A stretch of 64,000 bases of DNA from Oasisia sp. SBJ-2009 (taxonomy: Eukaryota; Annelida; Polychaeta; Sabellida; Siboglinidae): the NCBI GenBank assembly GCA_964017155.1, contig OZ024856.1, positions 38,873,909-38,937,908 of the forward strand, given 5' to 3'. Under the pieces are notes generated by a model. That model was given only the letters and a program-made list of their open reading frames with translations. It had not been told where the DNA came from and made no database searches. Shown in pieces: positions 33,985 through 46,869 of the stretch (the first letter of the stretch is position 1; each line of letters starts with the position of its first letter). The position numbers were made by a program, and so were the translations under genes.

Positions 33985-34905
33985 TACTCCTGGGATAATC
34001 TGATATTTACTTGGATAATAATACCTTGTACTGGACAGGTGGGTAGCATTGGGGTAAGGTAGTGGTTACCATTAATGACAATCAGTTGGTTTGGGATACT
34101 ATATATCAACAGAAGGCAAGACAGTTGTCTTCTTTTCTCACGGGAGTTCCAACGGAGATGGTTAGTTAATCAATGCTGACACACTTCCTCTTTGATTGTA
34201 ATTGTCTGGAACAAATCTGACTGCTCGACGCTGGATGTTCTCTATCTTATTTACCTCCTTCTTGATGAATTGGTTCCAGACAGTACTGTAATACTGTAAG
34301 TGGGGACGTATAAGTGAAAAATAGGCTTATTGTCTTAGCTTCTGTGAAGTTCCTGTAAGGTTTCGCACAGTAAGGCCCAGCACTCTGTTATTTATGTGGT
34401 TTTGCCATGACACTATATTAGATATGGTGACACATAGGTATGGACACTGTGTGACCATGGAAAGTGTACACCTTCCTAGCTGATAGTCAGCATTGATTGT
34501 GTTTGACAGAGAATAATTCGCTTGGTGTGGCATTTTTCGGTGTTAAATTTCATATGCCATATGTTAGATGATTTCTGGAATTTGTTCAGGTTTTCCTGGA
34601 GAGTTACTGAATCAGCTGGGTTGGATGGTTCTCTAAACGAGACCGCAGAAAGACGGAGCTTAGAAGTTATTTCTGTTGGTAGGTCGTTGATGAAGGATAG
34701 GAAAAGCAAGCCAAGGATTGTCCCCTGGGGCACGTAACTACTATATAGTTGTTGATATCTACATTTACTTCATTTGTACTACATTTATACATGATACAAA
34801 TTACATCAAAATTATTTATTAGTAACGTTTCGTCCTTCTATTTCAGATCTTTACAATGTCAATGATGTTGCAAATGATCAGTTACTGAGTTAGGTAATCT
34901 TATAG
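33985..34905 (-). pseudogene. LINE LA fragment, composite unit copy 1
   Basis: The - strand codes PQGTILGLLFLSFINDLPTEI and ADSVTLQENLNKFQ, then WHMKFNTEKCHTKRI and INADYQLG...LGVTISN-like text. The active-site ADD is lost here. The LINE text stops at 34733 at the same base as in the copies at 52330 and 58333. It is followed in all three by the same non-LINE tract. Confidence 0.65.
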
Positions 34906-34906
34906 T

Positions 34907-37590
34907 CAGTCATAGTCTACTTCTTGTAGGTTCCTTTTATAGAAGCCCCAACAGCACTACTGAAAACAATGATAACCTAAATGAGCTACTAGAGAAAATA
35001 AGTGAACAAAAAATGTCACATGTCTTTCTGCTTGGAGACTTCAATTACCCAAAGATTGATTGGAAAATAATGTGTACATCGGTTCCAAGTATAGAAGACA
35101 AAGAGTTCAAATTTATCGAAAAGCTTCGCGATTGTTATCTCATCCAACATATAACTGAGCCCACTAGAGGTAGAGGGACAACAGAGCCATCACTTCTTGA
35201 CCTAGTAATCACCAGTGAGGATTCCGAAATTGTGTCTATTGAAACAGCCTCAGTACAAGGGAAAAGTGACCACTCCATAATCAAAGTGATTCTTAACTGC
35301 ACACCAATACACGAGCCGATCAGAAAAACTGTTTATAAATATGATAAGGGGGACTACCCCAAAATGAAGGACATGTTAAGCATTGATTGGGATACTGCAT
35401 TTTTAGAACATGAGGGTGATGTGCAAGCCCAATGGGACATTTTTACAATGAAACTTAGAGAAGCTGTAGAACGGTGTATACCTAAAAAGGTGATGTCAGA
35501 AAGAACCAAAAAATACCCAGTACCACTAAACGTAAAAAATAAGAACTAAAATAAGAAGAAAAAATAGACTGTGGAAGAAATATCTTCTAACTAGAGATGT
35601 CCAAGCTTACCAGGAATAATGCAGATTACGCAATCAGGTTAGGAGGTTAACAAGAAAGGCACAAAAAAATATGAAAAAGTATCATTAGCCAAATAAAAGA
35701 GAATCCTAAGAAACTTTGGCAATACGCCCAGGCAAAAATGAAGACAAGAACGGGTATACCCAACTTAATAAAAAGTGATTCGAAAGATGACTTAACAAAC
35801 TCAGGGTCTAAAAAAGCAGAGCTATTGGCTGATTACCTTCTCTTCGGTATTTACCAGAGAACCACAAGAGAATACTCCTGAGGAACCTATAAGATGTTAT
35901 AATACAGTTGAAACATGTACTATTAACCCATCAGTAGTGGCAGCAAAACTAAAAAAACTAAAAACATTTAAATCACCTGGACCTGATGGCATTCACCCCA
36001 GGGTCTTAAATGAATTAGCAGACTGCATCGATATTCCACTATCAACTATTGTAACACATCTCTAACAACAGGCAAACTACCCAAAGGATGGAAACAGGCA
36101 AACATATCTCCAATCCATAAGAAAGGAAGTAAAACATTACCACAACATTACCGACCTGTCAGTATAACAAGTGTAGTGGGTAAGATAATGGAAGAAATAA
36201 TTAGACACCATCACTGTACATATGAAAGAAAATGAGCTATTGAGTAAATATCAGTTTGGTTTTATAAAGGGCCGTTCAACAGTACTTCAGTTATTAAAGG
36301 TATTAGACACATGGACAGAAACGCTGGACAATGGAGGCTGTATTGATGTAATATATTGTGATTTTATGAAAGCATTTGACAAGGTCCCACATGCAAAACT
36401 TATAACAATAACCCAGAGCTATGGAATAAGGGGTAACATAATTAACTGGATCATAGATCTACTTGCACATAGAAAACAAAGAATACGAATTAACAACATA
36501 TTTTCTAACTGGAAGGAAGTGATCAGTGGAATACCACAAGGATCTGTAATCGGCCCTCTTCTTTTTGTTATCTTCATAAATGATCTACCTGATGTTATAA
36601 AAAAAACTCTCATATTTTCTTATTTGCAGATGATATGAAACTTGTTAACCCTGTTTATAATGAAGAGAGCTGCAACAACCTACAAAAAGATCTCACCTCA
36701 GCGGAGAAATGGACAGAAACATCACTATTGAAATTTCATCCTGATAAATGTTGTAACATGCGAATTGGACGTTCCTCCATAAGAAATGATGGATATACAA
36801 TGGGTAAAGATCAGAAAACAATTAATAAAGCAGAAACAGTAAAGGATATTGGAGTAACTTTTGACTCATCACTTAACTTTGAGGCACATATGTCAGAACA
36901 AATGAATAAAGCCAATTCTATGATGGGGATAATTCGACGCACTTTTGAATATCTAGATGACAAGTGTTTTTCTACTGTTTTTAAGTCTCTTGTCCGACCA
37001 CATATCGAGTATGCAAACCAGGTATGGAGTCCATATTTAATTAAACACATAACAGCACTGGAAAATGTTCAGCGTCGAGCAACTAAATTAATTCCTGGAT
37101 ATAAAGAACTTGATTATAAAGAACGCCTAATAAGGACGGTAAACCTACCAACTCTTTCATACCGTCGTCTTAGGGGAGACATGATAGAAATTTACAAAAT
37201 ATTAACTGGGAAATATGACTCTACTGTTACATCAAATTGTGTTACATTAAGGGATAATGATTCAATAACGAGAGGGCACAACCTAAAAATATTTAAAGAA
37301 AGATGCCGATTAAACATCCGAAAAAATTCATTTGTATACCGATCTACTGATGTATGGAATAGTCTGCCACAGTCTGTGGTAGATGCTCCATCAGTACTAT
37401 CATTTAAAGGTAAACTTGATAAACTATGGAAAAATCACCCTATAAAAATGATTTTACTGCACCACCTCTACTATGGACTGTGTCACCTTTAGACGCATGC
37501 GCACAGTCCCATAACAATGATCAAGACAGAGCTGGCACAAGAGGCAGGAATGCCTAAATCAGCCAGAAAAGGACCTGTAAGAACCTGTAA
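34907..37590 (+). pseudogene. CR1/L2-like non-LTR retrotransposon, 5'-truncated
   Basis: Endonuclease C-terminal half (LLVGSFYRSPNS, VFLLGDFNYPKIDW, GKSDHSIIKVIL) at 34920-35549. The reverse transcriptase fingers are broken near 35550-36220 (KTFKSPGPDGIHPRVL, HYRPVSITSVVGKI). At 36222-37492 come YQFGFIKGRSTVLQLL, YCDFMKAFDKVPHAKL, SGIPQGSVIGPLLFVIFIND, LFADDMKLVN (one frameshift at about 36610), LVRPHIEYANQVWSP, LENVQRRATKLI and WNSLPQSVVDAP. The protein ends at 37492. The 3' end has a short direct repeat, acctgtaaga twice, near 37577-37596. The uninterrupted insertion site is seen at about 58500. Family by motif; inactive. Confidence 0.85.
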
Positions 37591-37596
37591 GAATAG

Positions 37597-38815
37597 ATGG
37601 CCTAAATTATCTTTGCAGATTCGGTTGATTCGGACAAGACGAACGCAAATAGATCAAATCCAACCGTCAGCGCTTACAGAAATGGATAATTCAGCTCAAT
37701 CGGCCGAATACGTTTAAACTTTTCGGCCGATTCCCCAAGAAATCCCCAGATACCAATAGGGCGTGTAAGTCTCGCGCGCGAAAACGAGGCTGGGGGCAGG
37801 AGGTCCATATTCTCCATGTTAACGTATAGGACTTCGTTTTGTTTTTGGTTGTAATAATCGAACGGTTCCAGTCTAACTATTTCAATTATACTGTCAGAGG
37901 GATTATTACAAGCAGAAGCAGTGGAACACTTTGCCGGTGACAATGATCACGGAAATCATGAATTTTAATCGATTATAATGGTGGTTGCCATGGCAATAGC
38001 GGCAAGTACTTGCGTTTGGCGATCTTGACTAATAATGAAAATTGCAATTTTTCGCGTAGTACAACCTGTTTGGGGCAAATGTACACATGTGTTACGATTA
38101 TGCGAATTTAGACAACTTGTCAGATGTAAGTGCTTATCGAAACCACAATGTACAGCAATGTAAAATGCAAATCCCATAAACTATTTTTATAGACGTGACA
38201 ATCGATTATTTCATGCATGACGGGGACGGGGTATTTTTGGCACTTTACTAAAGTAAAACTAAAGTCTTTAGTTTTACCAACTAGCACTACCCTAAAATCC
38301 GGCGTGGTACGTAATTTCCCTCACCACTAAAGATGCAGTACGTAAAGCAATCTAATATAATTATTAACTTAATATTAATGTATTGAGTATGTAATGTATT
38401 GACTGGTTTGATTGCTTTATGAAAACGCACTGTGTCAAACTGTCAAATACGCCGACTGGTGTCACTTCCTATGTTTGCATCTGACCTGTCACTCTCGTCT
38501 CAGACTAGATTTGATGATCGTGCCTGCCTCTAAAGTGTTGTACTGGCGCTGTCCATAGTAAATTTTAAATCTGGATTGTAGGCTTCAAGCATATATATAC
38601 ACTATCATAATTATTACGTATTTAAACTGGTCCACCTGGAGCAAAACATGTCTGCAAGAAGTGAAATCTTCACAAATAAACGAGTGCAAACTTTAAAGCC
38701 GTTTTTCTCAGATTAGTACATTTTGCATTTTCAACATTCAAATAAGTGTATTTGAATACGAATTTTCGTTTCGTGTGCCTCATGTTAGCATCATATTTTT
38801 ACATAACTTAATTTA
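37597..38815. other. Remainder of the target repeat, then unannotated sequence
   Basis: 37597-37745 matches 58525-58670. A perfect hairpin at about 38252-38277 has stem gtaaaactaaa and loop gtct. Nothing else is recognised. Confidence 0.4.
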
Positions 38816-38819
38816 ATAT

Positions 38820-39700
38820 AACAAATAGCTCGAACAATCGTCTCAGTAAAATGTTTCGTCTTTGTGACAATAGCAACATTAAAACTAATGTCCACTCGCA
38901 CTTGTTATAATACATATGTCAAGCTATCGTTGATTCTCCCGGTGATCGACCTACATTATCAACTACAAAAACACGTTATATTGCATGAAGTGGCTACAGT
39001 TGATAAAAATAAGACTTCACCCACTATCGAATGACTGTTCCGCGTCGCCAGTCTCCATTTTTGTCGGCCATGGTCGGACAGTAATGCTGCCCGAGTTTGC
39101 CGGCCATGTGTCTCTGTATCTTCACCAGGCGTAGACACCTGAGATGAAACAATAAAAGAGCGTTACAATATGTACGGTGACTAACAAGGTTGAAAAACTA
39201 GACTTATAACACGAGTTTGCCTACATCCCTTCACCCCACTGGCGTCAAAGGCGTAAATCCCATAGCGATGCGGTCGAAATGACAATAAAGAAACTCGCAT
39301 CTCTTGCCAGCAATCGGCTGCGCGGCATAGCAATGGCGCGAAACCGGAAGAGGCATTCCTACTGTGACGTCACGACAATACGGCAAACGCGCCGTTTTCG
39401 TTGCTGGCGACGTCAGTTTTCAAGATGGCGACGCGGTTGATCTAGGCAAATGGGGGTCCGCTTTATTCCGTCTTCTTCTTTCTATCAATGTCTGCACTTG
39501 CGCTAGTGTAAGTTATCGTCAAGTACACACATAGGACTACAGTTTTATTATATGGTGCTGCGGCCTGTGCGACATTCGAGTACTTTTAATGTACGATGCA
39601 TGTCAATGTGCATGGCTTATATAATTGATTATATTCAACAATGTCAGTCTCTGCCCATCGATTTTATACCAAATATATCAGGCCTGCTGCTGCGTCCGCG
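38820..39700. repeat. Repeat R1 copy B
   Basis: Similar to 3910-4810 and 41085-41975, including the CpG-rich motif block at 39330-39445. Confidence 0.8.
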
Positions 39701-39770
39701 CGTATTAAACCCGGGCCGTCGACTTGACATTGGATGCGCTAACCACTACATTACCCACGTCTCAACAAAT
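39700..39770 (-). repeat. tRNA-like sequence at the end of R1 copy B
   Basis: The - strand has an A-box-like tgtagtggttagcgcatcc and a B-box-like cccgggtttaatacg at near-tRNA spacing. Stems are poor, so it is probably a SINE head or pseudo-tRNA. Confidence 0.4.
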
Positions 39771-40500
39771 GAATATCAAGTGTAGGAACAATTGAGGTGG
39801 GTTTGAGGTATACAAAGGTGCCTAATTTTTTTTCGGAAATGGCACAGAATTCATATTCTTGTTCTCATTCACAGTCCACTGTACAAGGCGCATGGCACTC
39901 TTCGATTAGTTGTCAATGTCTCAAGCTTTCCACCTATACGTATGCAAATAGAAGTTTGGGCAGTATCTAATTTAACATTCGTAATGCTGAGCTTCACAAT
40001 ACTAAACTTAACGACAGAAGTTCCATTCATAGTGTTGGCACTCTACTCTTTGCGATATGAAACTCTAAAACGTGGTAACGGCGACGCCACGAGTGCTGAA
40101 TGCAGGCTGCGCGAAGATGTATCTGAAGCATTATATACCATTCCAATATCTTTGTTACACGAAATCATTGTACGCAACGCAATGAAGCAAAAGCTCTAGG
40201 CCTACCTGTTGTTAAGTCGAAATATGTCAGGAAAGGCAATGCCATACAAGATGTTCGTTCGCATAAAAATTTACTCTGTCATGTAATTCTCTTTGTCGGG
40301 CGTACAATGTGTGTACCCAGCAAATATCAATGACGATGTGATGCGGCCATTACACGTTAGTTACCTTGTAGTTTCGTTGTCATATTGAACTTGAGAAATG
40401 TCTGTTCTTTGATATCATGTCTTCTTATTTGATTCCGAGTTGTGAGCGACACAACACCTCTCAAATTCGACGCGAGAGAAGTGGTGCACCCCACGCAAGT
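39771..40500. other. Intergenic stretch, no gene seen
   Basis: Short frames only. Confidence 0.35.
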
Positions 40501-40790
40501 CTAGTGTATCATCTCGTAGTTGTCTAGGTCGTTTGGAGCACCTTTTGTGTTTTCGTATGGCACTTCGTCATGATTGCTATCAATGCTATGTCTAGCTTTT
40601 GGCGTTACCTGTTTGTCGGCATAGCGCTCATGGTATGGCCAAAGACCTGGCCTGTTGACATTGATCACTGTAGCGTATGATATTGTTTCCTTTCCATGGC
40701 AATGTTTCAAAATATGAAGCCGGTCTACACCACTACCTAGATACCAATCTGCGTGCTGCGCCCGGGTACGCGGAAAATCGCCCTCCCAAA
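40501..40790 (-). CDS. Possible terminal exon of a receptor-like cytoplasmic tail
   Basis: The - strand frame is open to about 40790 and ends with a stop at 40501. It codes polar sequence with regularly placed tyrosines: ISYATV (fits the ITIM consensus), VPYENT (YxN, a Grb2-SH2 type site) and DNYEMIH at the end. There is no membrane segment in view and no proven splice site. The + strand over the same bases has a longer overlapping frame. Unrecognised family; weak call. Confidence 0.3.
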
Positions 40791-40949
40791 AGCAAAAGAA
40801 GGAGCGCGAGCGCGATCGCGCTCCTCAAAAGGCAAGGCCTGGTAATTAATGTAGCAAAGGTGCAACAGAAGCTCGCTCAAAAGGTGATAAATAATGGTGA
40901 ACATGATAATGGCATAGTTGGCTGCGTTACTCTTTGTCAATCCAACTTA

Positions 40950-41973
40950 CTTCTTAATACTACAAGTAGAGCACATTCGGTCAAACACGTTAAACTGGCA
41001 AACATTGCTAGGCCCCCACAAAAGAACCACCTGAAGTGGTTACGAGGATTTTATTCGAAGTTTAAACCATCTTCATTATAGCAGTTCTGATCAGTCATAT
41101 AGCGTGAAAAATAGCTCGAACAATCGTCTAAGCAAACGTTTCGATTGTGTTCTCGTCTTTGTGAGAACAGAACATTAAAACTAAAGTCCACTCGCACTTG
41201 TTATGATACATGTCAAGCAATCGTGTCATGTCAAGCAATCGTTGATTTTCCCGGTGATCGGTCTATATTATCACCTACAAAAACACGTTATATTGCGCGA
41301 CGTGGCTACTGTTGATAAAAACAAGACTTCACCCAACTATCCAATGACTGTTCCGCGTCGCCAGTCTCCACATCGTCGGGCCTGGTCGGTCAGTAATGCT
41401 GCCAGAGGTTTTCGGCCATGTGTCTCCATATCTTTACCAGGCGCAGACACCTGAAATAACACAATAAAAGTGCATTACACAATGCACGGTGACTAAAAAG
41501 GTTGAAACCCCTAGACTCATAACACGAATTTGCCTACATCCCTTCACCCCACTGGCGTCAATGACGTCAATGCCATAGCGATGCGGTCGAGATGACAACA
41601 AAGAAACTGACATCTCTTCCAGCATACGGCTGCGCGGCATAGCAATGGCGCGAAACCGGACTGTTACGTCACGACAATACGGAAAACGCGCCATTTTCGT
41701 TGCTGGCGACGTCAGTTTTCAAGATGGCGACGCCGTTGATCTAGGCAAACTGGGGTGACCGATTTATTCCGTCTTCTTCTTGTTGTTTTCAATGTCTGCA
41801 CTTGCGCTAGAGAATGTTGTCATCATGTACACTCACAGAACTACCGTTTTATAATGGTGCAGCGGCCTATGCGACATTCGAGTACTTTGTTTATATACGA
41901 TGCATGTCAATGTGCGTGGCGTATAGCCCCGATTAGATTCAGCAATGTCAGTCTCTGTCCATCGATTGTTATA

Positions 41974-41975
<2 letters not shown>
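40950..41975. repeat. Repeat R1 copy C (carries the unoccupied pogo site)
   Basis: Aligns with 235-374 joined to 3900-4800. The bases cttcattatagcagttctga at 41071-41090 are the counterpart of the pogo insertion site, with one TA. The CpG-rich motif block is at 41640-41745. Confidence 0.85.

Positions 41976-42034
<59 letters not shown>
41976..42034. repeat. (AT)n microsatellite
   Basis: About 29 uninterrupted AT units, right at the 3' end of R1 copy C. Confidence 0.95.
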
Positions 42035-42040
<6 letters not shown>

Positions 42041-42885
42041 CAACGCTACCATCTAAATTTGTGACACAGAGACGGGGCTAGTTTGCTGAAGACACAAGTC
42101 AGATATATATTTGTATGCGAGCTTAAAAGTAAGCCAACTCTTTATGTATATCTAGCACAAAATAATTCCAATACACAATGTCATCACTGTTATACACGTT
42201 ATAACAAACACATAGATTGACAACAAAGATGGGGGAACCGACCACAGGCAGGTGCTGGAAACCCACCATATTAATTACTCAAAGACAAAGTATACAAGTT
42301 ATACTAGATTATGACCAAGGGGAAAGCGTTAGGAACATGAGCACATGTCCTCGCCCTAAAACCCCTTGAAAGTCCACTCATATTAGACAAGAAGTATATA
42401 ACATGAAACGACAATGTAAGAAGTAATATACAAGAGAGTGCGATAATACAGTCAAAAGTACAAGACAATAACGTTATAGACACTTGGACTTGGTAACAAT
42501 ATAGTGTATTTGCAAATATGTACAAATAAAAAAAACAGCATATATATCAACACCAGTTTGAAATACCCAGGTGACGATGGGGTAGGAGGGTGGGACATTT
42601 GCGACGATAATATTGAACAACAGAATGATAAATGTCGTAATAAACGGAACCTCGTAACATAATTGTAAAACAACAATCGAGAGCAAATCAATACTTACCC
42701 TTTCAAACTCGAGAACTATCGCAAGAGTGGTTGAACACTGTGATTGGATAAGCTTGTCAGTGTTCTAATTTTAGGTTTACCACTGGTTCACGAAGCAGGT
42801 TTAAGGAACGCTATTTTCTAACTGAGAAACTGTCGCAGTTCGGAGGCATGCAAACACAGCCACATCGATATACAGACTTAAAACT
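42035..42885. other. Intergenic stretch, no gene seen
   Basis: Short hydrophobic frames on the - strand reflect T-rich sequence. No domain. Confidence 0.4.
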
Positions 42886-42889
42886 GCTA

Positions 42890-43640
42890 CTTTGTGGTGG
42901 TTTGTGCCACACAGATAAACCATTTATAGGGTCTTCTCCATTGTGGAAACGGACATGGTTCTTCAATGTACCACTTTATGAGAACTATCCAGTGTGAACA
43001 CGGACATGGGCCTTGATGCTACAACTTGGTGAGAATTATGCACCACAGCTATCATAATTGTACGGATTATCCCCAGTATGGATACGGACATGTTTCTAAA
43101 AATCAGTACTTTGCGAGAATTGTGCACCACAAGTGCCACATTTGTATGGTTTATCCCCAGCGTGGACGGACATGGTAATTCAAATTACAGCTTCCTGAGA
43201 ATTGTGCAACACATGTATCACATTTATATGGTTTGTCATCAGTGTGGATACAGACATGTCTCCTTAAAATACCATTTGCTGAGAATAGTGCACCACAGGT
43301 ATCACATTTGTACGGTTTATCCCGTGTGGATACGGATGTGTGTCTTCACATTACAATATTTAGTGGGTATATTGTGCACCACAGGTATCACCTTGATTTG
43401 GTTTGTCAACAGTGTGGATGCGGACATCAAACCAAGATTAGGTATAAAACGTGTGCTACAATGTCACATTTTAATCGACTCTTAATAGTACAAGTGTTCA
43501 CATTCACAGCTACATTGAAAACATTTCCACTGCGAACCTTCACCATTTTTATTTTTTTTATTTTTACTACAGCGTGGATGCATACTTGTGTCTTTAACGT
43601 TATACTGCGTAAAACGTTACGTCACAACCAAGAGTGCATT
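42890..43640 (-). pseudogene. Decayed zinc-finger gene (family copy 3)
   Basis: - strand finger pieces (DKPYKCDTCGALFSANGIL, then KPYKCDTCVAQF) lie among stops and frameshifts. The family N-terminal region at 43500-43600 is interrupted by T-rich slippage. About six recognisable finger units. Confidence 0.7.
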
Positions 43641-43796
43641 CAGGACTGGAAATACTCAGCGAGACATGTAAACCAAAGGTAGCACTTTTGAAATTTGTCA
43701 ACGATGTTAGTGTCAAAATGCAGGTGTTAAGACACCACGTTTTTGTAAAATGTTACCAAAAGCGGCACATTTAAATGGTTTCCCACATATGTCAGT

Positions 43797-43842
43797 GCAC
43801 ACACACACGCACGCACGCACGCACGCACGCACGCACACACGC
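43797..43842. repeat. (CA)/(CGCA) microsatellite
   Basis: Alternating cacgcacgca units within the conserved 5' flank of zinc-finger copy 3. The other copies have only a short (CA)n here. Confidence 0.9.
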
Positions 43843-44231
43843 CATTAAATTGAACTCTAATGAACGTTATTGTCCATTTAAAAACATATTAAAAACGGAA
43901 TTTTTTTCTTTAGTCACCCATAAAATGACAGTAATAAAAACATTGGTGAATCATATCTACAGTTGTCAATACAATACAAATGATAGTAAATATAGTCATC
44001 ACTAAAATAGGTAAAGTATCATAATAAATTACGAATAAAAATAGCTACTAAGATAAATAAATAAATAAGCATGTATAATTTCTTAAAATGGGTCTCTGAT
44101 TGGAGACAATAACATTAGCAATAAAATAATACTAAAATTGATAAATAAATTTGATTAAATAAAGAGTTACCACAAGAATATGAGACACATAAAATGTAAA
44201 AATTAATTAATGACTCGTTGAAAACAGAGCA

Positions 44232-44945
44232 TTATCTAGCATTTAAAATTAATATAGCAGAGGGTACAAACGATTTTTTAAAGAGATTCTTTTTGGCTAG
44301 TGGCACTTTTAGGCGTCTCCCTGATGGCAGTTTCTGAAAGGCTTGATTAAGAGGATGAGCAGGATCATAGAGAATTTGTGTCGATTTCCTTTTCAGTGCA
44401 TCTTTATATATGCTGGACAGCTGTTTTTGATTGTTGCCAATTAACTTGCTTGCTGTGTTAACTACGCGAGCAAGCTTTACTTTATTTTTTTCACTGACAT
44501 TGCCATACCATGTAATTATATTAAAAGAAAGAACGCTCTCTATCAAACTTCTGTAGACAAGATGGAGAATGTGCTGGCTAACATCAAAGCTTTTCAGCTT
44601 TCTAAGTAGAAAAAGTCGTTGTTGGGCTCTCTTGTATACATAATCGACATGTTCACAGAACGACAGCCTCTCATCTAGCACAGTACCTAAATACTTGAAG
44701 CTTTGACTATTTCAACTTCTTGATTATTTATCAATATCGGTTCCGGTGTCTGACTAATCCTTCCTCCTCCAAACACTAACTCTTTCGTTTTCGTTGTATT
44801 CAGTTTAAGAAAGGTGGAGGTAAACTGAGAAGCTAACGCATCAATTTGGAGCGGTACTCAAAAAGAGATAATTCATCCTTAAGGCGGCCTACAAGTGCCA
44901 TGTCATCTGCGTATTTGATTAGGGTGAGAAATGAGAGGCACATTG
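44232..44945 (-). pseudogene. L2/Rex-like LINE, C-terminal part
   Basis: The - strand codes the catalytic IKYADDMALVGRL near 44910, then LNTTKTKELVFGGG. After a stop comes a 149-codon frame: LDERLSFCEHVDYVYKRAQQ, RLFLLRKLKSFDVS, NIITWYGNVSEKNK, KLARVVNTASKLIG and RRLKVPLAKKNLFKKSF, ending at 44232. This is the standard thumb and C-terminal region of fish- and mollusc-type L2-like elements. Confidence 0.75.
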
Positions 44946-45475
44946 AGAACTATTATGTTGTCCTAAATATTTTATTATTAACGATTTCAACATTGACAAA
45001 GTGAGGCGTACAGTCAACAAATTATAGACCTAAGCATTTTTTCCTGTGAACTGCTCATTTGAAAGATTCGTTTTATGTATACGCACATAATTACACAAAC
45101 TATTCTTCGGATCAAAATTGCTTTCTTCATCACATAAAGAAAGATGCCCTTACAAGTCTAGTGAACTACACATTTCTGGTGTACATGAAGATACCCTCTG
45201 ATATATATATATGTGCAAAGTCAGAGGAAAAGCTAACGAAGTTTTTGAATAAAATAGTAAAACTTATAATGCAACATTTTAGGCCCAAAAGGACTCCTGG
45301 TTTTAAAATGTGATAATGAAATATACATTTCTTGTGCATAGTGTATTATAACATATATTTGTAAATTTGAAAAATAGGACTTCAGCGGTTTTTTAGATCT
45401 GAAAGCTAAAGGTGGACAGCGGACACAGAGTGATGCCATAATTACATTGGACCTTTGGCCCAAAGGACTAAATAT
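44946..45475. other. Intergenic stretch, no gene seen
   Basis: A match to 17160-17360 (catatatatgccaa..., caaatttgtaaa... type words) suggests a dispersed repeat. No gene. Confidence 0.35.
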
Positions 45476-45479
45476 GGAA

Positions 45480-46420
45480 AATATATGCAGTGTGCACCAG
45501 ACATCACATTTCTATGGTTTATCCACTCTTCCAGTGTCTAATTTGTGAAAATAGAGCACCTAAGCCTTGAAACAACCACGTCTTTAGAATTGTATTGGAT
45601 CACATATGTATGGTTTATCCCGTGTGGATACGGACATGTTTCTTCAAATTACCTCGTTCTCATAATTGTGCACCACATGTGTCACATTTGTAGGGTCTAT
45701 GCCCAGTATGGATACGGACATATCTCTTCAAATTACAACTTTCTGAGAATTATGCACCACAGGTATCACATTTGTATGGTTTATGCCCAGTGTGGACACG
45801 GAAATGTGTCTTCAAACTACCACTATTTGAGAATTGTGTGCCACAGGTATCACATTTGCAGGGTTTATCCCCTGTGTGGATACGGACATGTTTCTTCGAA
45901 AGACTATTTTGGGAGAATTGTACACCACAGGTATCACATTTGAATGGTTTTTCCCCAGTGTGGGTACGGACATGGTTCTTCAAACTTCCACTTTCCAAGA
46001 ATTGTGCACCACAAGTATCACATTTGTATGGTTTATGCCCAGTGTGGATAAGGACATGTGTCTTGAAACTACCAATTTGTGTGAATTGTGCACCACAGGT
46101 ATCACGTTTGTAGGGTTTCTCCCCTGTATGGATACAGACATGTTTCTTCAAATTTCTACTTTGTGAGAATTGTGCATCACAGGTATCACATTTGTACGGT
46201 TTCTCACTAGTGTGGATGCAGTCATGCTGCAATAAGTCTAGATTGCGTAAAAACGTCTACCACAAGTGTCACATTTGAATCGTTTCACAATGGAACAAGT
46301 GTTTACATTCACAGCCATTTTGAATATACTTCCACAGTGAACCTGTTTCCAACCACCAAGCTTTTTACCACAAAGTAGAAGCACTCTGGTGTCTTCAACG
46401 TTGTACTGCATAAAACGTCA
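45480..46420 (-). pseudogene. Decayed zinc-finger gene (family copy 4)
   Basis: Starts ATG-CAG-TAC near 46410 with the family N-terminus (CGKKLGGWKQV, GSIFKMAVNV). A run of five T, where the intact copy has six, shifts the frame in finger 1 (about 46246). A 160-codon frame at 45750-46232 then holds six to seven fingers, one with Cys to Arg (YKRDTC). It ends at a TAA that replaces a Gln codon. Finger relics continue to 45480. Confidence 0.78.
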
Positions 46421-46860
46421 CGTCACAACCAAGAGTGCACTACTACATGACTGGATAATACCCAGCAAGACGTGTAAAGCTCAGGTACCACTTTTGAAAT
46501 GTCTCACCAATGTTAGTGTCAAAATGCAGGCTTTAACACACCACGTTTTTGTAAAATTTTACCAAAAGTGTCACATTTAAATGGTTTCCCACAAATGTCA
46601 GTGCACACTCACAGCACTAAGCTGAACTCTGGTGAGAAAAATGTCTTGTATATCGTGTGCATCAGCACATGAAGGTGATTCATCATTCAGAGAATATTTT
46701 AGTCTTGCTTGATTCCATTTCAACCATGAATGAGTTGGTGTCTTCGTGTATAAAAATAAATGAATGTTCAATGAGTATCAATGTTCTCTTTTTCTTAAAA
46801 TGACAAAAAGTGGCCTTTCATAACATCTTCTTGGGCACAGGACGCAACAGTTTTAGTCGT
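46421..46860 (-). other. Conserved 5' flank of zinc-finger copy 4
   Basis: Same flank as at 27936-28545 and 49960-50560. Presumed promoter and 5' UTR; includes the degenerate finger-like piece near 46540-46605. Confidence 0.45.
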
Positions 46861-46869
46861 CAATTATTC

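Noticed and set aside
39700..39770. tRNA gene on the - strand
   Set aside because: A- and B-box-like words are present but the stems do not pair; more likely a SINE head.
43797..43842. CRISPR-like short repeats
   Set aside because: A simple (CGCA)n microsatellite with no spacers, in eukaryotic DNA.
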